From Hydrogenophilales bacterium 28-61-23 (lineage in GTDB: Bacteria; Pseudomonadota; Gammaproteobacteria; Burkholderiales; Thiobacillaceae): a DNA stretch of 64,000 nucleotides. The position numbers were made by a program, and so were the translations under genes. The stretch lies in the NCBI GenBank assembly GCA_002281555.1, contig NCGJ01000003.1, forward strand, positions 62,001-126,000. Direction: 5' to 3'. Position 1 is the stretch's first letter; every line of letters starts with the position of its first letter. Below, piece by piece: positions 45,301 through 53,894 of the stretch. Below the pieces are notes generated by a model, which saw nothing but the letters and a program-made list of their open reading frames with translations, ran no database searches and was not told where the DNA came from.

Positions 45301-45615
45301 CGGCCTGTCGCGCAGCAGGCGTGAAAGGGCTGTTTCGCGCTGAACGATACGCCCCGCCAGATGCGGCAGACGCGGGTTCGCCATGCCCCCGGGCGCGATG
45401 TTCAATGCCGGTGCCGGCTCGGGCATATGCATGATGCGCGCCGCCGTCTGCTCGGCCTCCTTCTCGGCCGGGTCGCTCGGCGAGGAGACCTTCATCGCCC
45501 CGGCGCGTTGCGCCACAGCCGGCGGCGCAACCCGGCGCACCGATACAGGCGCCGGCATCGCGCTGGCCGCCCGATTGACCGTGCTGCGCTCGACTTTCTG
45601 GGCGACGGCGGACAT
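42319..45615 (-). CDS. eCIS-associated DUF4157 protein, large, candidate cargo toxin
   Basis: A 1098-residue protein at the end of the eCIS operon. The DUF4157 domain lies at about 130-210, with a metalloprotease-like HELTHTIQQG motif at 200-209; the N-terminal segment SSPSDPAEKEAEQTAARIM (about 44-62) is typical of such proteins in contractile-injection loci. The middle 250-850 region contains many amphipathic and hydrophobic helices (for example FAGFGL-type and GAFVNSIAQIAAGNIAAAAK), as in pore-forming or membrane-inserting proteins. The C-terminal domain has DHQPQ at 950 and LHHNRHTAGSTYG at 989-1001, which resembles His/Asn metal-nuclease motifs. A cargo carried by the particle is the simplest reading; the toxin activity is inference. 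The ATG at 45615 follows the ATPase stop by 14 bases. Confidence 0.82.
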   Translation of the reverse strand: MSAVAQKVERSTVNRAASAMPAPVSVRRVAPPAVAQRAGAMKVSSPSDPAEKEAEQTAARIMHMPEPAPALNIAPGGMANPRLPHLAGRIVQRETALSRLLRDRPIARSPHDGQVNVSANLAAEINQGKSSGAALPPSVRRFMEPRFGANFNNVRVHTGARAANLSQQLSARAFTVGNNVFFGNGQFQPDSRDGRELLAHELTHTIQQGAATQDKPVHRSLDARISQHSGEHVQRGFLPDPFEYIAGKANSIPGFTLFTVVIGFNPITHASVERSAGNLLRGAIELIPGGGYITDALNNHGIFDKISHWTQSKFNTIKDIGANIWTEIKRFIKGLGVTDLGNLGGVWNRGKQILTGPVNQMIGFAKNLKDGIVQLIKDAILKPIGAFARTTSGYPLLCSVMGRDPITGDPAQQDPEVLMGGFMTFVGEQETWATMRKAKAVPRAFLWFKNALGVLKGFVAAIPGLFVSAFKSLEIVDIVLIPRAFIKLSKVFVSFAGRFISWGANAVWDLLEIVFDVVKPGILGYVKRTGAALKGILRNPMPFVGNLVNAGKLGFQQFATRFGAHLKAGLLDWLTGSLPGVYIPASFALKEIVKFALSVLGLTWASIRAKLVKATSETVVKGLETSVDIVVTLVREGPAAAWEKIKEQLGNLKDMVIGGITDFVVDMVVKKAVPKIVAMFIPGAGFISAILSIYDTVMVFVQKLAKIAAVVGAFVNSIAQIAAGNIAAAAKRVEGVLAGLLSLAISFLAGFAGLGKVADKVMGVIQKIRAPIDKALDAVVNWIVTMAKKLVAKGAAAVGKLFSWAATKSRFKDEDGHSHTVFVAEAGTPKLMIASTPMAAESFLDAYLAKKSDVFRQDNAGKIAAVRAAAQISGKIVDDIAKKTAKPNDPALPGLQQSLLNANVALSGALADLINSDVSIAKIKEKYLLEGLTGTYGSMPKPKGDGFTADHQPQAAVLEATAEFDYFSETGELAKRAASRAKAGFAINLHHNRHTAGSTYGSKGKATKAGFLARIKPLVGNKKRAEQRALVIAAIKADLIRDVAAMKAAAAPGSANWEDIRKASGKKEDKENLVKEVSGRIMAGEGQMAAQDIDSLAG

Positions 45616-45629
45616 GGGCACCGGCGCGC

Positions 45630-47009
45630 TCAGACGGCGCGCCCCTCCTTGTGCAGCTCTCGACGCACGCCCTCCTCCACATCTTCGGCGCGGATCTCGG
45701 TCGTGCCACGCGCCAGCGCGCGCAGCGCGGCGTAGCGCGCGACGTTCATGATGGTGCCGCCGGAGAGTTCGTGCCGTTCGGCGACGCGTGGCAGGTCGAG
45801 GCGCGGATCGAGCGTCACCCGCGCCGGAAAGGCTTCGCGCCACAGGCGCAGGCGCTCGGGCGCGCGCGGCATCGGAAAGTTCACCACCGACTGGAAGCGG
45901 CGCATAAAAGCGTCGTCGATGTTGGCCTTGAGGTTCGAGGCGAGAATGACGACGCCGTTGAATTCCTCGATCCGCTGCAACAGAAAACTGACTTCCTGGT
46001 TGGCATAGCGGTCGTGCGAGTCGCTGACCTGGGTACGTTTGCCGAACAGCGCATCGGCTTCGTCGAAGAACAGTATCCAGCGCCGGTATTCGGCCTGGTC
46101 GAACACCCTGGCAAGATTCTTTTCTGTTTCGCCGATGTACTTGGACACCACCATCGACAGGTCGATCTTGTAGACCTCGCAGTCGCACAGCTTACCCAAC
46201 AGACAGGCCGACAAGGTCTTGCCGGTACCCGGCGGACCGAAGAACAGGCTGGTAAAACCAGGCCGCAAACGGTGTCCCATGCCCCAGTCGTATAGCAGGG
46301 TGTCGCCATGTTGCAGCCAGTGGCGAATTTCCTCGAGTTGCGAGAGCGTGGCCTCGGGCAGCACCAGCTCCTCCCAGCGCATGCCGGTGCTGACCTGTCG
46401 AGCCGGGAAATGCCGATCGAAAACAGGGCCGGTTTCGCGGCCGCGCGTCAGCATGCCGAGGAAACGCTGCGATACCTGCAGCGCGCCGCTCGACTGCGGT
46501 TCACCCAGCGCCACGCCGGCTACCCGCAGCACATCCAGGCGCGACAGGCGCTCGCCCGCTTCGAGCATGCGGGCCACCTTCAGGCGCTCGGCCAGATCAT
46601 CGCCCGCGAGGAGAAACAGCGCGGTCTCGGCGCTCGGCATGAAACCGCCGCCGCAGCCCGCCACGCCGCCGAACTCGGTGAAGCCGCGCTGGGTGACTTC
46701 GTTGCGCGTCCACAGCACATCGAGCAGATGCGGCCGCACATGTGGCGCAAGCGCGAGCAGGATAATCAGGCGTTCGGCCGCCGTGATGTCGTGCCGCAGC
46801 AGGAATGCGGCATACAACGAACCGCTTCCGAGCGGCATGGCCGGCTGAGGGCCGGAAAGCGGCAGTGGCGGACTGCGCGAAGGCTCGGCGAACCAGGCCG
46901 ACAGGCGCATCTCCAGCATGCTGGTCAGCCAGTCGAGATCGCGCGCCAGATCGCGCGCGTTGGCGGTCAGGGCGTCGGCCAGTCGGTGAATATCGGTCTG
47001 GTCATCCAT
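45630..47009 (-). CDS. eCIS AAA+ ATPase (Afp15-like)
   Basis: A 459-residue AAA+ ATPase, an invariant part of eCIS loci whose exact role in particle assembly is unsettled. Walker A is FGPPGTGKT and Walker B ILFFDEADALFG; the arginine-finger region reads DDAFMRRFQSVVNFPMP. The N-terminal half is helical with the SLYAAFLLRHDITAAERLIILLALA segment characteristic of the group. The ATG at 47009 lies within the end of the tape-measure-type gene, an overlap of 43 bases that suggests coupling. Confidence 0.92.
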   Translation of the reverse strand: MDDQTDIHRLADALTANARDLARDLDWLTSMLEMRLSAWFAEPSRSPPLPLSGPQPAMPLGSGSLYAAFLLRHDITAAERLIILLALAPHVRPHLLDVLWTRNEVTQRGFTEFGGVAGCGGGFMPSAETALFLLAGDDLAERLKVARMLEAGERLSRLDVLRVAGVALGEPQSSGALQVSQRFLGMLTRGRETGPVFDRHFPARQVSTGMRWEELVLPEATLSQLEEIRHWLQHGDTLLYDWGMGHRLRPGFTSLFFGPPGTGKTLSACLLGKLCDCEVYKIDLSMVVSKYIGETEKNLARVFDQAEYRRWILFFDEADALFGKRTQVSDSHDRYANQEVSFLLQRIEEFNGVVILASNLKANIDDAFMRRFQSVVNFPMPRAPERLRLWREAFPARVTLDPRLDLPRVAERHELSGGTIMNVARYAALRALARGTTEIRAEDVEEGVRRELHKEGRAV

Positions 47010-48481
47010 GGCAGTTTCACGATGCCGATGCTCCACGGCAAATGTGCGAGCAGCAGGTCAAAGGATTCGGATTCGAGCTGAAGCCGCCAGCCCATGTGCT
47101 GTCCCTCGGCGAGGCGCAACAGGCCCGACCGCTGCAGGAAGGAGACCCGCAGCCCGGCCAGGCTCGTCGCGCGCAATGCCGGCCAGTGTGAAATCATCGC
47201 CGTGAGCAGGGCCTGGCATTCCGCGCGGTCGTCCGCATCGAGCAGGCCGAGCGACACCGGCAGCGGATTTTCCGGCCGCAAGCCTAGCAGCGGCTTGATC
47301 AGGCCCAACTCGAATTCGAATATCTCCTCGCGCCAGCAGGCCAACCAGTGCAGCAATGCGGCGGCGCGCGGCAAATGGTGTGGCGACAGCGTTTTGCCAT
47401 CCTCGCCGAGCAGACCGCGCGCCGCGAACAGACTGGCCAGGAACGGGTGCGCCAGCACCAGGCCGGCGGCTTGCACACGCACACCGGCCTGGTCTTCGGC
47501 GTCGGCCAGCGGCAAGCCAGTGTTCGGCGCATCGAACAACAGGTCATCGCCAGGGCGGCCGTCCCGCTCGTCGATGCCCTGGACTCCGGCTCGGGCGCGG
47601 CCCGATTTAGCCGCTTGTCGCGTGGCGTCGGCGACGGGTTCGCGCGCGCTTCGAGGGCCGCCGCGATCGACGTTCAACAGGCTTTCGAGCCTACCTGCGT
47701 TCAACCTGTCGAGCCCCGGCAACGCGCGCAGGCCCGCCAGCAGCTCGGCGTCGGGCGGAACACGCTCCGCCCAGGCCAGGCCAAGGCTGATCGCCCGCAC
47801 ATGCAGCAGGCTGGGCGCGGGCAGCGCGATGCGCAGAGGCAGCGCTTGCATGCCTGCCAGCAGCGTGTCGCGCGGCCCGCCGCCGGGCGCGGCGGCGAGC
47901 AGCGCGGGCAGCCATTCTCCAGACAATGAGGTTGGCAACAGGTGCAGAAAGCGGAAAAAGAAAACAACCGCGGCGTCATACACGGCGGGCAGGGCATGCT
48001 GCATCGCGGCCGGGTCGTCCCGCCAAATGCGCGCCACCTGGACGGCCTCTTCGCGCAGCCTGGCCGCCCGCGTGGCGACATCGTCCCGCGGCTCCAGCCA
48101 CTCGAGCTGGCCGCCGCGCAGGTAGTGCAGCAAACTCGCGCGCCGCTGCTCGGCGGCGCTCCGGCGGCGCGGCGTTTCGGCGCCATTGTCGGCCACCCCA
48201 CCGGCCGCCGCGCCGAGTACCGCGCCGAGCTGTTGCGCGACCTGCGCGGGCAATTGCGCCGCCAGTTCGTCGAGGTTCCGCACGCGCATCCGCAGCGTCA
48301 GGCGCGGAATATGCACCACCTCGTCGCCGCTTCCCAGCGCATCGAACGCTTGCGCCATCGCGGGCAACAGCACGCTGTCGAGGTCGCGCCGCAACTGCGC
48401 GCGCAACGCAAAGGCCGTGTCCCGGTCCGCGACTCGCACCTCCCAGCGCTGGCGGCGAATGCGATGGGCGGCGGAATTCAT
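46967..48481 (-). CDS. Contractile injection system tape-measure-type protein (Afp14-like)
   Basis: A 504-residue protein that begins MNSAAHRIRRQRWEVRVADRD and ends with LESESFDLLLAHLPWSIGIVKLPW, split in two, the typical start and end of the CIS tape-measure protein family (PF19268). Arg- and Leu-rich helices fill the middle. Its length is related to the length of the tube in other systems. The start ATG at 48481 follows the 908-residue gene by 16 bases. There is no coiled-coil as in phage tape measures, which is normal for this family. Confidence 0.85.
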   Translation of the reverse strand: MNSAAHRIRRQRWEVRVADRDTAFALRAQLRRDLDSVLLPAMAQAFDALGSGDEVVHIPRLTLRMRVRNLDELAAQLPAQVAQQLGAVLGAAAGGVADNGAETPRRRSAAEQRRASLLHYLRGGQLEWLEPRDDVATRAARLREEAVQVARIWRDDPAAMQHALPAVYDAAVVFFFRFLHLLPTSLSGEWLPALLAAAPGGGPRDTLLAGMQALPLRIALPAPSLLHVRAISLGLAWAERVPPDAELLAGLRALPGLDRLNAGRLESLLNVDRGGPRSAREPVADATRQAAKSGRARAGVQGIDERDGRPGDDLLFDAPNTGLPLADAEDQAGVRVQAAGLVLAHPFLASLFAARGLLGEDGKTLSPHHLPRAAALLHWLACWREEIFEFELGLIKPLLGLRPENPLPVSLGLLDADDRAECQALLTAMISHWPALRATSLAGLRVSFLQRSGLLRLAEGQHMGWRLQLESESFDLLLAHLPWSIGIVKLPWMTRPIFTDWPTP

Positions 48482-48497
48482 GGGGTGCAGAATCGGC

Positions 48498-51224
48498 TCA
48501 ATTGAAGCGCATGCCGCCGGCATTCATGACGCCGGCCACGATGCTTTTCTGTGCCTCGGGCGCGTGGGCATCGAGGTCGCCGAATTCGGCTTCGATGCCT
48601 TTGAGCGTCTCCTTGTCCTTGACCGTGACGAGCCCCTTGCCGATGATCTTCAAGGCATCGGCGGCGGGCTGGCCGGCCGCCACATTGGTCTTGGCGTCGA
48701 CCATGTAGCGTGTCGTTTCTTTCACGCCATTGCCCAGGACTTGTTCATACCGCCGGAGTTGATCCTTCACCTTGCCGGCGACATCGTCGGGCAAATCGCC
48801 CTTGGCCAGTTGTTCGCGCATCTTGTCGATCTGTTCGGTCTTGCCCTTGATGTCTTCGAGCAGCGAGTTCAGATAAGCGTCATTCGTCTCTGGCAGTACG
48901 TTTACCCCGGGCGACTTGACGTTCTGGTTGAACTTGCCCAGCACATCGCCCAGCGTGCCCAGCGACTCCTGGAAGAATTTGCTGTAGTTGGTCTGAATCT
49001 GGATTTCCTTCACCCACTCGGCGCGGATGCCGCCCTTCAGATCGGCGAACTGCAAGTCGAGCGGCTTGACCAGCACGAAGCCTTCCTTGATGTAGGGCGG
49101 CACCACATAGGTCAGCGTGGGCTCTTCGGGTTCATCCTCCACGACCTCGGTTTCGCGATAGGGCAGCATGAAGTCGGCGACGACGTTGGCATGGTCGTCA
49201 TAGACCAGGACGAAGGTGCCGCCGCGCGATACGCCGCCGAAATGTTCGAGGCCGGGGTGAGCCTTCAGATAGGCGCTGAACAGCAGGCGCTCGTCGGCCT
49301 TCTTGTCCTCGTCCTCGATCAACGCATCGATCCAGTCCAGCCAGTTTTTATGGTTGCTGACGATCGCGGTGTCGAAGGCCGTGACGTAATCGGTACGCGA
49401 CACATCGCCGAAATCCTGCTTGAAACTACCGGCTGTCTTGATGGCGACTTCGTGCTGGACCGACCACTGTTTTTCCGCCTTGAACGCGCTGTAGCTCTTG
49501 GCCGCAAAGGCCTTGTGGCTTTCGGCGGCCGCGTTCGTTATGGCCGCGTCATGCTGGTCGACTTTGCTCATCTTGGCCGAGTCGTTGGGAATCTGGCCAT
49601 TGCTCGCCGCGCTCTTGATGCGCTGCTTGTACTCGGCGCTGAATGCCGAGGCGCGCGCCAGTTCGCTGTCGATCTCGGTGCGAACCAGCTTGTGCAGACG
49701 GTGCAGGTCGCCGTAACGGATCTTGGGCTTGCGTTTGATCGGCCCCGTCTTGTCGTGCAGCAGGACGGCGCGCACGGCGAAGGGCAGATTTCGGCTTGCG
49801 ATCTCGCTTTCCAGCTTGTCCATCGCGACATCGACGTTCTGGTCGAGATGCCCCTCGATGCGGAAGAAATCGTAGCCGCCGATCTGTCCGGCCAGCGGAG
49901 ATTGCGCGGCTATGCTGGCGCCCAGCGCTTGCGCCCGGTATCCGGCGATCGCGTTGCCGGTGCCGCGCTTCGAGCGCCGCCAGTTCCAGGCATTGAGCAG
50001 GGGGAACGGGCTGTTGGCGCGGTAGTAATAAGGAATCGCCCGCTCCTCCAGGCTGTCCCGCTCGCCGCGACTGGGCGTCACGATGAGCGCCGGGGCTGGC
50101 GAGGTGGCGGGCAGTTCGAAGGCGTTGATCAGCACGTGCAGCTTCCAGGCCAGGAAATAGGCGTGCTCCAGATGCGCGCGCGCGCCGCCGGCCAGGGGCG
50201 AGGGAGAAAAACCGGTGCGCGACGATAGCGGGTTGTTCACCGCCCCCAGCAGCAGATGTTTGGGAAAGGCCGCGAGGTCCGGACACATGATGCTGTCGTT
50301 GTCGAGCAGCGTGTCGCGCAACGCATTCCAGGTTTCCACCGCATCCTTGAGAAAGTCGTAGAAGTACTGGATGCCCTTGTTCGAGCTGGCGAAGCCGTCG
50401 CGGATGTCGTTGAGAAGCTTGATCCAGTCCGGGCTCGGGTCGCCGCCAAACAAATCCTGGGTAAGCGCCGGAAGCTGCTTGTGCAATTCGCCGAGCGCGT
50501 CGACCAGTCCCCGCTGGATGTTGCCGCAGGCTTTGCGGTACAGATCGGCAACGGCTGCGGTGGTACCGAGTTTGCCGGTAAGCGCCGGACGCTCGGCCAC
50601 CAGCACAGGCAGCAGGCCAGCCTTGTCGGTAAACGTGGGCATCGTGGTGTCGAGCGCATTGGCGTCGCTTTGCAACACCAGCAGCATGCGCGGCGTGTGG
50701 GTCGCCACGATGCCGAGATTGTCGCAATTGGCGGCGCCGCACAGGTCGTGGTCCTGCTCGTGACTCTCCATGTACATCACGACCGCGTAATCGGCGAGCG
50801 CGCCGGGCAGACTGTTCATCGGCAGCTTGCTCACATCGCTCTCGCCCTCTTTCACCAGTTCCCAGAGCTTGAGCATGGACTTGCCGTCGCCGCTTCCGCT
50901 GTAGAAAGGCGCGTAGAAAGGCGCTTTTTCGTCATAGGGCTTGATGTGGTCGTAAACCGTGTCGGCCGGCAACAGGAGCAGGTCGCCATCCGTGGTCAGG
51001 CCCAGCCCCTTGCCGACCCTGACCTTGCCCGCACCGGCGGCGACGCGCAGTCCGCCGATGACGCCGACGCCGAGCAGCTCGACCCGCGTGAGTCGGCCCT
51101 GATCGTCGAAATAGCGCGCCACGCTGTTGAGCTGCGCCTCATTGAGAACCTGATCGCGCTCGAACACGCTGTACTCGTTGGCGAGCGTCTCAAGGCTACG
51201 AAGAGTCTTTACTGGATCGGCCAT
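48498..51224 (-). CDS. Large eCIS-associated protein of unknown function (fibre/adaptor position)
   Basis: A 908-residue protein starting MADPVKTLRSLETLANEYSV, in the position where Afp13 (tail fibre) stands in Serratia Afp. The first 90 residues have FERDQVLNEAQLNSVARYFDDQGRLTRVELLGVGVIGGL, in two blocks, with an arrangement seen in other eCIS loci; a Cys pair is in DLCGAANCDNLG around residue 160. Then come long helical regions, including a Lys-rich SNGQIPNDSAKMSK part, and a C-terminal coiled-coil (EQIDKMREQLAKG). There is no collagen-like or adhesin repeat, so it is not an evident fibre. The function cannot be given; a baseplate or membrane attachment role is possible. Confidence 0.8.
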   Translation of the reverse strand: MADPVKTLRSLETLANEYSVFERDQVLNEAQLNSVARYFDDQGRLTRVELLGVGVIGGLRVAAGAGKVRVGKGLGLTTDGDLLLLPADTVYDHIKPYDEKAPFYAPFYSGSGDGKSMLKLWELVKEGESDVSKLPMNSLPGALADYAVVMYMESHEQDHDLCGAANCDNLGIVATHTPRMLLVLQSDANALDTTMPTFTDKAGLLPVLVAERPALTGKLGTTAAVADLYRKACGNIQRGLVDALGELHKQLPALTQDLFGGDPSPDWIKLLNDIRDGFASSNKGIQYFYDFLKDAVETWNALRDTLLDNDSIMCPDLAAFPKHLLLGAVNNPLSSRTGFSPSPLAGGARAHLEHAYFLAWKLHVLINAFELPATSPAPALIVTPSRGERDSLEERAIPYYYRANSPFPLLNAWNWRRSKRGTGNAIAGYRAQALGASIAAQSPLAGQIGGYDFFRIEGHLDQNVDVAMDKLESEIASRNLPFAVRAVLLHDKTGPIKRKPKIRYGDLHRLHKLVRTEIDSELARASAFSAEYKQRIKSAASNGQIPNDSAKMSKVDQHDAAITNAAAESHKAFAAKSYSAFKAEKQWSVQHEVAIKTAGSFKQDFGDVSRTDYVTAFDTAIVSNHKNWLDWIDALIEDEDKKADERLLFSAYLKAHPGLEHFGGVSRGGTFVLVYDDHANVVADFMLPYRETEVVEDEPEEPTLTYVVPPYIKEGFVLVKPLDLQFADLKGGIRAEWVKEIQIQTNYSKFFQESLGTLGDVLGKFNQNVKSPGVNVLPETNDAYLNSLLEDIKGKTEQIDKMREQLAKGDLPDDVAGKVKDQLRRYEQVLGNGVKETTRYMVDAKTNVAAGQPAADALKIIGKGLVTVKDKETLKGIEAEFGDLDAHAPEAQKSIVAGVMNAGGMRFN

Positions 51225-51241
51225 TCTGCATACTCCCGAGG

Positions 51242-53884
51242 TCAGGCTTTCAGGTCTTCACTGCCCAGCGCGGTGCGGCCGAGAATGAAGGGAGGTTTGG
51301 TTTCGTCGCCGCCGCAGTCGTACAACCGCCGCGTCGGGTAGACGCTCTTGATCCTGAACAGGATGTCGATCAGCGCCTTCATCTTCTTGCTCCGGTTCGC
51401 GCTGGTGACGCCCGCGCCGACCGGAATCCAGTCGCGGTAAGCCTGTTCGAGTTCGGCCATGTCCGATTCATTCGCCCAGCACACCTTGGGCAGGATATGA
51501 GCTGGCGTTTCCTGCCGGATGGTCTCTTCGACAAAGCCGCGGAAGGCCATGTGCTGGAAGCGGCCGGCATAGGCGGGCAGCACCACGTGGATGCGATACG
51601 AATAAGGGTCGTCGTCCGCGCAGTCCGCGCGGTTCGGGTCCACGCAGATCGGCATGAACGGGTCGTTCCAGGACGGCTGGCTCTCGCCGGGCAGGAGCAG
51701 CAGGTTCTCGATCAGATAGAGCCCTTCGCCGCTGCAGTACTCGCGCAGATGGGTGGTGAGCGCGTCGATGGCGGCCTCCATCAGATCTGGCGTCGCGTAG
51801 TACTCGATGCGCCGCGCGATGACCTCGCCTCCGGCATCGACGATGTTGAAGTAATGCTTGCCGTCCACCGTGGTCTTGCGCTGGTAGCCCTCGACAAGTT
51901 GCGCGCGCTCGATGGCCTGCCGCATTTCGAGCTTGGCGGCTTCGGGCGTCGCGTAGTGCGTGCTGCTCGACAGCAATATCTTGCCGCTTACCGGATGTTT
52001 CACCCGAAAGCGGAATTCGTCGTCCGGCGTCTTGTCCAGCTCGGCATAGGTGTCATAGGAGACGGCGCCGAGATTGCGGCGCGAGTGGTTGCCGATGCCG
52101 AGCAGGCGCGCGATGCGCCGCTCCAGTCCCGAGACATTGAAGGAGTTCCACAACGCATCCGCGCTGTTGAGCGACTTGTTCCATGCCAGGCCGCGCTCGG
52201 CGCCCAGGGCCGGAATGTCCATCAGGAACCGGCTCTTGGCCAGCGCGCCGGTGAGCGGACTGGCGCCAAAGGCGGAGCGCATGATGCTTGCATAGTGATG
52301 GAACTCCTCGGCGAAGCGGGCGAGCAGGTGGTCGAGTATCCGGTTGCGCCGTTCCAGCCCGGCGCTTTCATCTTCCAGCAGGCCGGCCAGCGCCTGGGCA
52401 TCGACGCCCGCGCGATAGATCTTGTCGAAGTCGGGAAAGCTCTCGACACGCTGCGCGAAGCAGGTGCGGGCCGCGCCATGGTCCAGCGCATAGTCCTCGG
52501 CGAAATTGCGGCGGAACAGCGAGCGCAGATTCGACAGCTGCGCAAAATAATTCGCCATCACCTGGTCGAAGAACAGCAGATAACCCTTGAACTGCAGCGC
52601 CTGCGCCCGGCGTTGCGCATCGGCGTTGGCCGACAGGCCGATGCTGGAGATGCCGTAGACCTCGGGGAAATGATGCTGGAAGGAATGGTAGCTGCCGGTG
52701 TCGCGCGCGTGCCCAAGCGGAATCGGCAGGTCTTCGGCATTGAAGGTTTCAAGCGACAGCCGCTCGGCCTCTTCCAGCGCGTCGATCCGCTCCGCCACCT
52801 TGGCGGGGTCGGCCGGCACCGGCACATTGCGCTTGTAGAACACCAGCCGGCCGACCGCGTCGGACAGTGTCGGCTGTTTGCCGGTCGGCACCGCCATGCG
52901 CCACTTGTCCTCGGCTTCGACCGCATCCCACGCCTTGGTGAGCGGGTTCCACTCCAGCGGGTTGACCACGATGTCGCGCAGCGCGCGCAAACCGGGAATG
53001 TCCATGACGATGCCGATGATGTCGGACAGCCGGACTTCCTCGCGCAGCGCCGCGGCGTCGAGTTCGGCATCGTCGATGAAGCCGCATTGCAGGGCCGGGC
53101 CCTCGAAGATTTCCGCCACGCTGTAGGCGCTGCCGTCCGCGTGAGTGCGCGCGAGCATCTGGCTGAGGCTGTGGCAGCGCACTGGCGGCGCGAGGTAGCG
53201 CTCGACCTGGAAACGGATCTGAGCGGCGACCTCGACCGGGTCGGCATCGGGCGCCAGTTCCAACTCAGCGCACAGGCTGTAGGGCTGGCCGCCGATTTCT
53301 TCATAGGCGACGAAATCTTCGCAGAGATTACGGTTGGCCTGCAGCAAGGCCGCCGCTGTCGCGCGCACTTCGTCTTTCTTTTCCTGGCTGGACACCGAGT
53401 CCATGTACTCGATGCGCACGCCGTACTGTCCGGCGACGCGCACTGCGCGCACACCCGGCCGGCGCGGATATTCGCGCAGCAGTTCGCCGCGAACGGTGTC
53501 GGCGTAGATCACCGGGGTGACCGGGTAGAGCCACGCATTCTTGATGTCCGGCAGGTCGATCAGCAGTTTCCGGTAATCGCGCTCGGTCAGCGCGCGATTG
53601 GGCAGAATCTGGCGTGGCGTGAAGAACTGCGCCGCCATGTTCTCGGCGTTCTTGTCCGGACTGGCGAGCAGGTCTTCGACCGGGAAGCGGGTTCGATAGG
53701 CCAGGTCGGTCAATGCGTAGCACAACAGTTCCAGCGTGGTGATGCCGGGGTCGTGCAGGTTGTGGTCGGTCCACAAGCGCCGCGAAAGTCGCCGCACATG
53801 GTCCAGGCCCAGCGCGTGGAGCTGTTTCTGGTCCAGCGCGGGGTCGGCTTCCAGTGCGCGTGAGAGGGTCGGCGTCAGCAGCAT
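51242..53884 (-). CDS. eCIS baseplate J-type protein (Afp12-like)
   Basis: An 880-residue baseplate wedge protein. The ATG at 53884, ten bases after the stop of the upstream J-type gene, is chosen because it begins MLLTPTLSRALEADPALD. The N-terminal LWTDHNLHDPGITTLELLCYALTDLAYRTRF (in two halves, about 35-66) is a family mark of these second J-type proteins. It probably forms a heterodimer with the first J-type protein and binds gp25. The C-terminal part, rich in Glu and Asp, has CVDPNRADCADDDPYSYRI. Acidic insertions make it longer than phage gpJ. Confidence 0.88.
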   Translation of the reverse strand: MLLTPTLSRALEADPALDQKQLHALGLDHVRRLSRRLWTDHNLHDPGITTLELLCYALTDLAYRTRFPVEDLLASPDKNAENMAAQFFTPRQILPNRALTERDYRKLLIDLPDIKNAWLYPVTPVIYADTVRGELLREYPRRPGVRAVRVAGQYGVRIEYMDSVSSQEKKDEVRATAAALLQANRNLCEDFVAYEEIGGQPYSLCAELELAPDADPVEVAAQIRFQVERYLAPPVRCHSLSQMLARTHADGSAYSVAEIFEGPALQCGFIDDAELDAAALREEVRLSDIIGIVMDIPGLRALRDIVVNPLEWNPLTKAWDAVEAEDKWRMAVPTGKQPTLSDAVGRLVFYKRNVPVPADPAKVAERIDALEEAERLSLETFNAEDLPIPLGHARDTGSYHSFQHHFPEVYGISSIGLSANADAQRRAQALQFKGYLLFFDQVMANYFAQLSNLRSLFRRNFAEDYALDHGAARTCFAQRVESFPDFDKIYRAGVDAQALAGLLEDESAGLERRNRILDHLLARFAEEFHHYASIMRSAFGASPLTGALAKSRFLMDIPALGAERGLAWNKSLNSADALWNSFNVSGLERRIARLLGIGNHSRRNLGAVSYDTYAELDKTPDDEFRFRVKHPVSGKILLSSSTHYATPEAAKLEMRQAIERAQLVEGYQRKTTVDGKHYFNIVDAGGEVIARRIEYYATPDLMEAAIDALTTHLREYCSGEGLYLIENLLLLPGESQPSWNDPFMPICVDPNRADCADDDPYSYRIHVVLPAYAGRFQHMAFRGFVEETIRQETPAHILPKVCWANESDMAELEQAYRDWIPVGAGVTSANRSKKMKALIDILFRIKSVYPTRRLYDCGGDETKPPFILGRTALGSEDLKA

Positions 53885-53894
53885 TTCGATGGCC

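Noticed and set aside
51497-53863. Long plus-strand open frame of 788 codons opposite the second J-type gene
   Set aside because: Composition rich in His, Arg and Gln and lack of any domain show it is the antisense shadow of the eCIS baseplate gene.
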